Of a DNA stretch of 25,350 nt, positions 23,985 to 25,350 are shown one piece after another. Origin of the DNA: Cellvibrionales bacterium UBA2618 (GTDB taxonomy: Bacteria > Pseudomonadota > Gammaproteobacteria > Pseudomonadales > Porticoccaceae); the NCBI GenBank assembly GCA_002339165.1, contig DDJS01000041.1, positions 1 to 25,350 of the forward strand, in the 5' to 3' direction. The position numbers and the translations under genes were made by a program. The notes beneath the pieces are model-generated. The model was not told where the DNA came from. It was given only the letters and a program-made list of their open reading frames with translations, and did not search any database. Each line of letters opens with the position of its first letter. Within the stretch, counting starts at the first letter, position 1.

Positions 23985-25304
23985 ATGGTGCAGATGAGTG
24001 CGGCGGATGTGCGCGGTGCGATTAATGATCGCCCTATGAGTCCCTTTCAAATTGCTGTAGTGGCGCTTTGCGTGATTATCAATATGCTCGACGGTTTTGA
24101 CGTGCTGGTGATGTCGTTTGCTGCGTCGTCGGTATCCGAGGAATGGCAGTTGTCGCCAGGAGATCTAGGGTTGCTGTTGAGTTCTGGCCTGGTCGGCATG
24201 GCTATCGGTTCGATGTGGATGGCCCCCTATGGCGATCGAGTGGGTCGGCGCTTGTTGGTTCTTGGTTGTCTGGCGATCGTCACTGTCGGCATGCTGTGTT
24301 CCTCTCAAGCCGCCGATAAGCATCAGTTAGCGGCGTTTCGATTTATTACCGGACTCGGTATAGGGGGCATGTTGGCAACGCTCAATACCATGGTGTCAGA
24401 ATTTTCCAGCGGCGCTAGGCGCGGCTTGTGCATCAGTGTGCTGCAGTCTGCCTACCCACTGGGCGCCATTTTGGGGGGTATCGTCTCGGTTTATTTGCTT
24501 GGTGAATTTGGTTGGCGATCGCTATTTTTATTCGGTGGTTTGGCCTCGCTATGCATGCTTCCGCTCGCCTATTGGAAGTTACCAGAATCCCTCGACTTCC
24601 TGCTGTCAAAAGACCGCGATGGCACGCTTTTGGAGATCAATCGGTTGACCGAAAAAATGCGCTTACCGCGCGTTGATAGAGTCGATTCGGCCGCTGATGA
24701 TGCGCCAAGCGCCGGTTTGAAGGTGCTCTTGGAAAATCCTTATCGGCGGTCGAGCGCTTTAATCTGGAGTGCCTTTTTTTGTTTGATGTTCGGGTTCTAT
24801 TACGTCGTCAGTTGGACGCCAAAATTATTGGTCGACGCGGGATTGACTACCGCTCAGGGGATTTCGGCGGGTATTTATCTTCAGTTGGGGGGTATCGTAG
24901 GGGCGCTTAGCCTCGGACTATTGACCGCGCGCTATCCGGTGGCGCGACTAACGCCGCTGTATTTACTGATGAGCGTGGTCTCGATGTTGGTGTTTGGTAT
25001 CGCTGATTTGGCTCTGCCAAGCCTGATGCTGTGCGCTGCGGTGATGGGATTTTTTCTTATCGGCGCGATGATCGGGCTCTACACCATCGCGCCCTCTCTC
25101 TACCCAGTCAGCCACCGGGTGACGGGTATGGGTTGGGCTATCGGTATCGGCAGGTTGGGAGCGATTGTCTCGCCATTGATGGGTGGAATGCTGCTCGTCT
25201 GGGGTTTTAGTGCTGGCCAAAGCATGTTGGTGTTTGCCTTGCCGCTGTTGTTAGCCGCGCTAGCCATTTTCAATATTCACTCCGAGGCGCCTCCAAACCA
25301 ATGA
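23985..25304 (+). CDS. MFS transporter, aromatic acid:H+ symporter (AAHS)-like
   Basis: A 439-residue major facilitator protein with about 12 membrane segments. AAHS hallmarks are the first-helix motif NMLDGFDVLVMSFAA with its conserved Asp, the loop 2-3 motif APYGDRVGRR, GLGIGGMLATLNTMVSEF in helix 4, and WRSLFLFGGL followed by LPESLDFLL. Relatives such as PcaK, BenK and MhpT import aromatic acids with protons; the substrate here is not fixed by sequence. Two ribosome-binding-like runs (GGAGG at 23971 and GAGG at 23977) precede the ATG. It is divergent from the nitrilase-homologue/aldehyde dehydrogenase/TrpB2 genes and probably supplies or exports their substrate. A further 46 bases after the stop hold no recognisable gene. 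Confidence 0.92.
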   Translation: MVQMSAADVRGAINDRPMSPFQIAVVALCVIINMLDGFDVLVMSFAASSVSEEWQLSPGDLGLLLSSGLVGMAIGSMWMAPYGDRVGRRLLVLGCLAIVTVGMLCSSQAADKHQLAAFRFITGLGIGGMLATLNTMVSEFSSGARRGLCISVLQSAYPLGAILGGIVSVYLLGEFGWRSLFLFGGLASLCMLPLAYWKLPESLDFLLSKDRDGTLLEINRLTEKMRLPRVDRVDSAADDAPSAGLKVLLENPYRRSSALIWSAFFCLMFGFYYVVSWTPKLLVDAGLTTAQGISAGIYLQLGGIVGALSLGLLTARYPVARLTPLYLLMSVVSMLVFGIADLALPSLMLCAAVMGFFLIGAMIGLYTIAPSLYPVSHRVTGMGWAIGIGRLGAIVSPLMGGMLLVWGFSAGQSMLVFALPLLLAALAIFNIHSEAPPNQ

Positions 25305-25350
25305 TCGTCGATCACTAAAAATCTTCCTCAATAGTGTATTATGCAAAAAA

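Noticed and set aside
1..25350. tRNA, rRNA, CRISPR, insertion sequence, phage or integrase signals
   Set aside because: I looked for T-loop motifs, spaced direct repeats, transposase-like motifs and terminal inverted repeats and found none that hold up.

Overview
The window looks like chromosomal core DNA from a marine-type gammaproteobacterium, close to the Pseudomonadales/Cellvibrionales. This rests on gene content and order: HAD phosphatase, rppH-ptsP, lgt-thyA-folA, argE-argA beside a lone secretion ATPase, and a DUF3450/ExbB/ExbD/TonB cluster. As far as I recall, several of these neighbourhoods occur in Pseudomonas. The genus is an inference. No rRNA, tRNA, CRISPR array, insertion sequence or phage gene was seen. 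Coding density is high; the only gap over 300 bases is 378-891.

Layout. (1) 98-4012, mixed strands: a cold-shock protein with its own terminator, an SrkA-type kinase, a DUF481 outer-membrane-type protein, a solitary glycine-cleavage H protein, and a HAD-IB phosphatase. A perfect 16-bp inverted repeat lies between the divergent DUF481 and gcvH genes. (2) 4149-10040: rppH and ptsP overlap (mRNA 5'-end decapping and the nitrogen-PTS enzyme I). A convergent NRDE/TANGO2 gene follows, then lgt-thyA-folA, a tightly packed unit for lipoprotein maturation and folate/dTMP metabolism. (3) 10233-15342: a six-gene + strand operon, DUF3450 - long ExbB (TtpC-like) - ExbB - ExbD - TonB - TPR protein, ending at a strong terminator. 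This is a TonB2-type energy-transduction system without a receptor gene alongside. (4) 15541-19835: argE-argA on the - strand (arginine synthesis), divergent from a lone GspE/PilB-type ATPase.

(5) 19894-25304: an apparent accessory metabolic cluster. A TrpB2-type PLP enzyme, an aldehyde dehydrogenase and a nitrilase-superfamily protein lie on the - strand, divergent from an aromatic-acid/H+ symporter-type MFS transporter. Two proteins carry substitutions at important positions: the nitrilase homologue has Ala where the catalytic Cys should be, and the dehydrogenase has Leu in place of the Lys of the KPSE motif. A 13-bp palindrome sits in the divergent promoter region. This cluster is the best candidate for something not yet described; its substrate cannot be read from sequence.

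Several starts were refined by homology and ribosome-binding sites: rppH at TTG 4149, lgt at 7814, folA at 9540, the second exbB at 12384, argA at 16851, HAD at 4012 and the nitrilase homologue at 23859.
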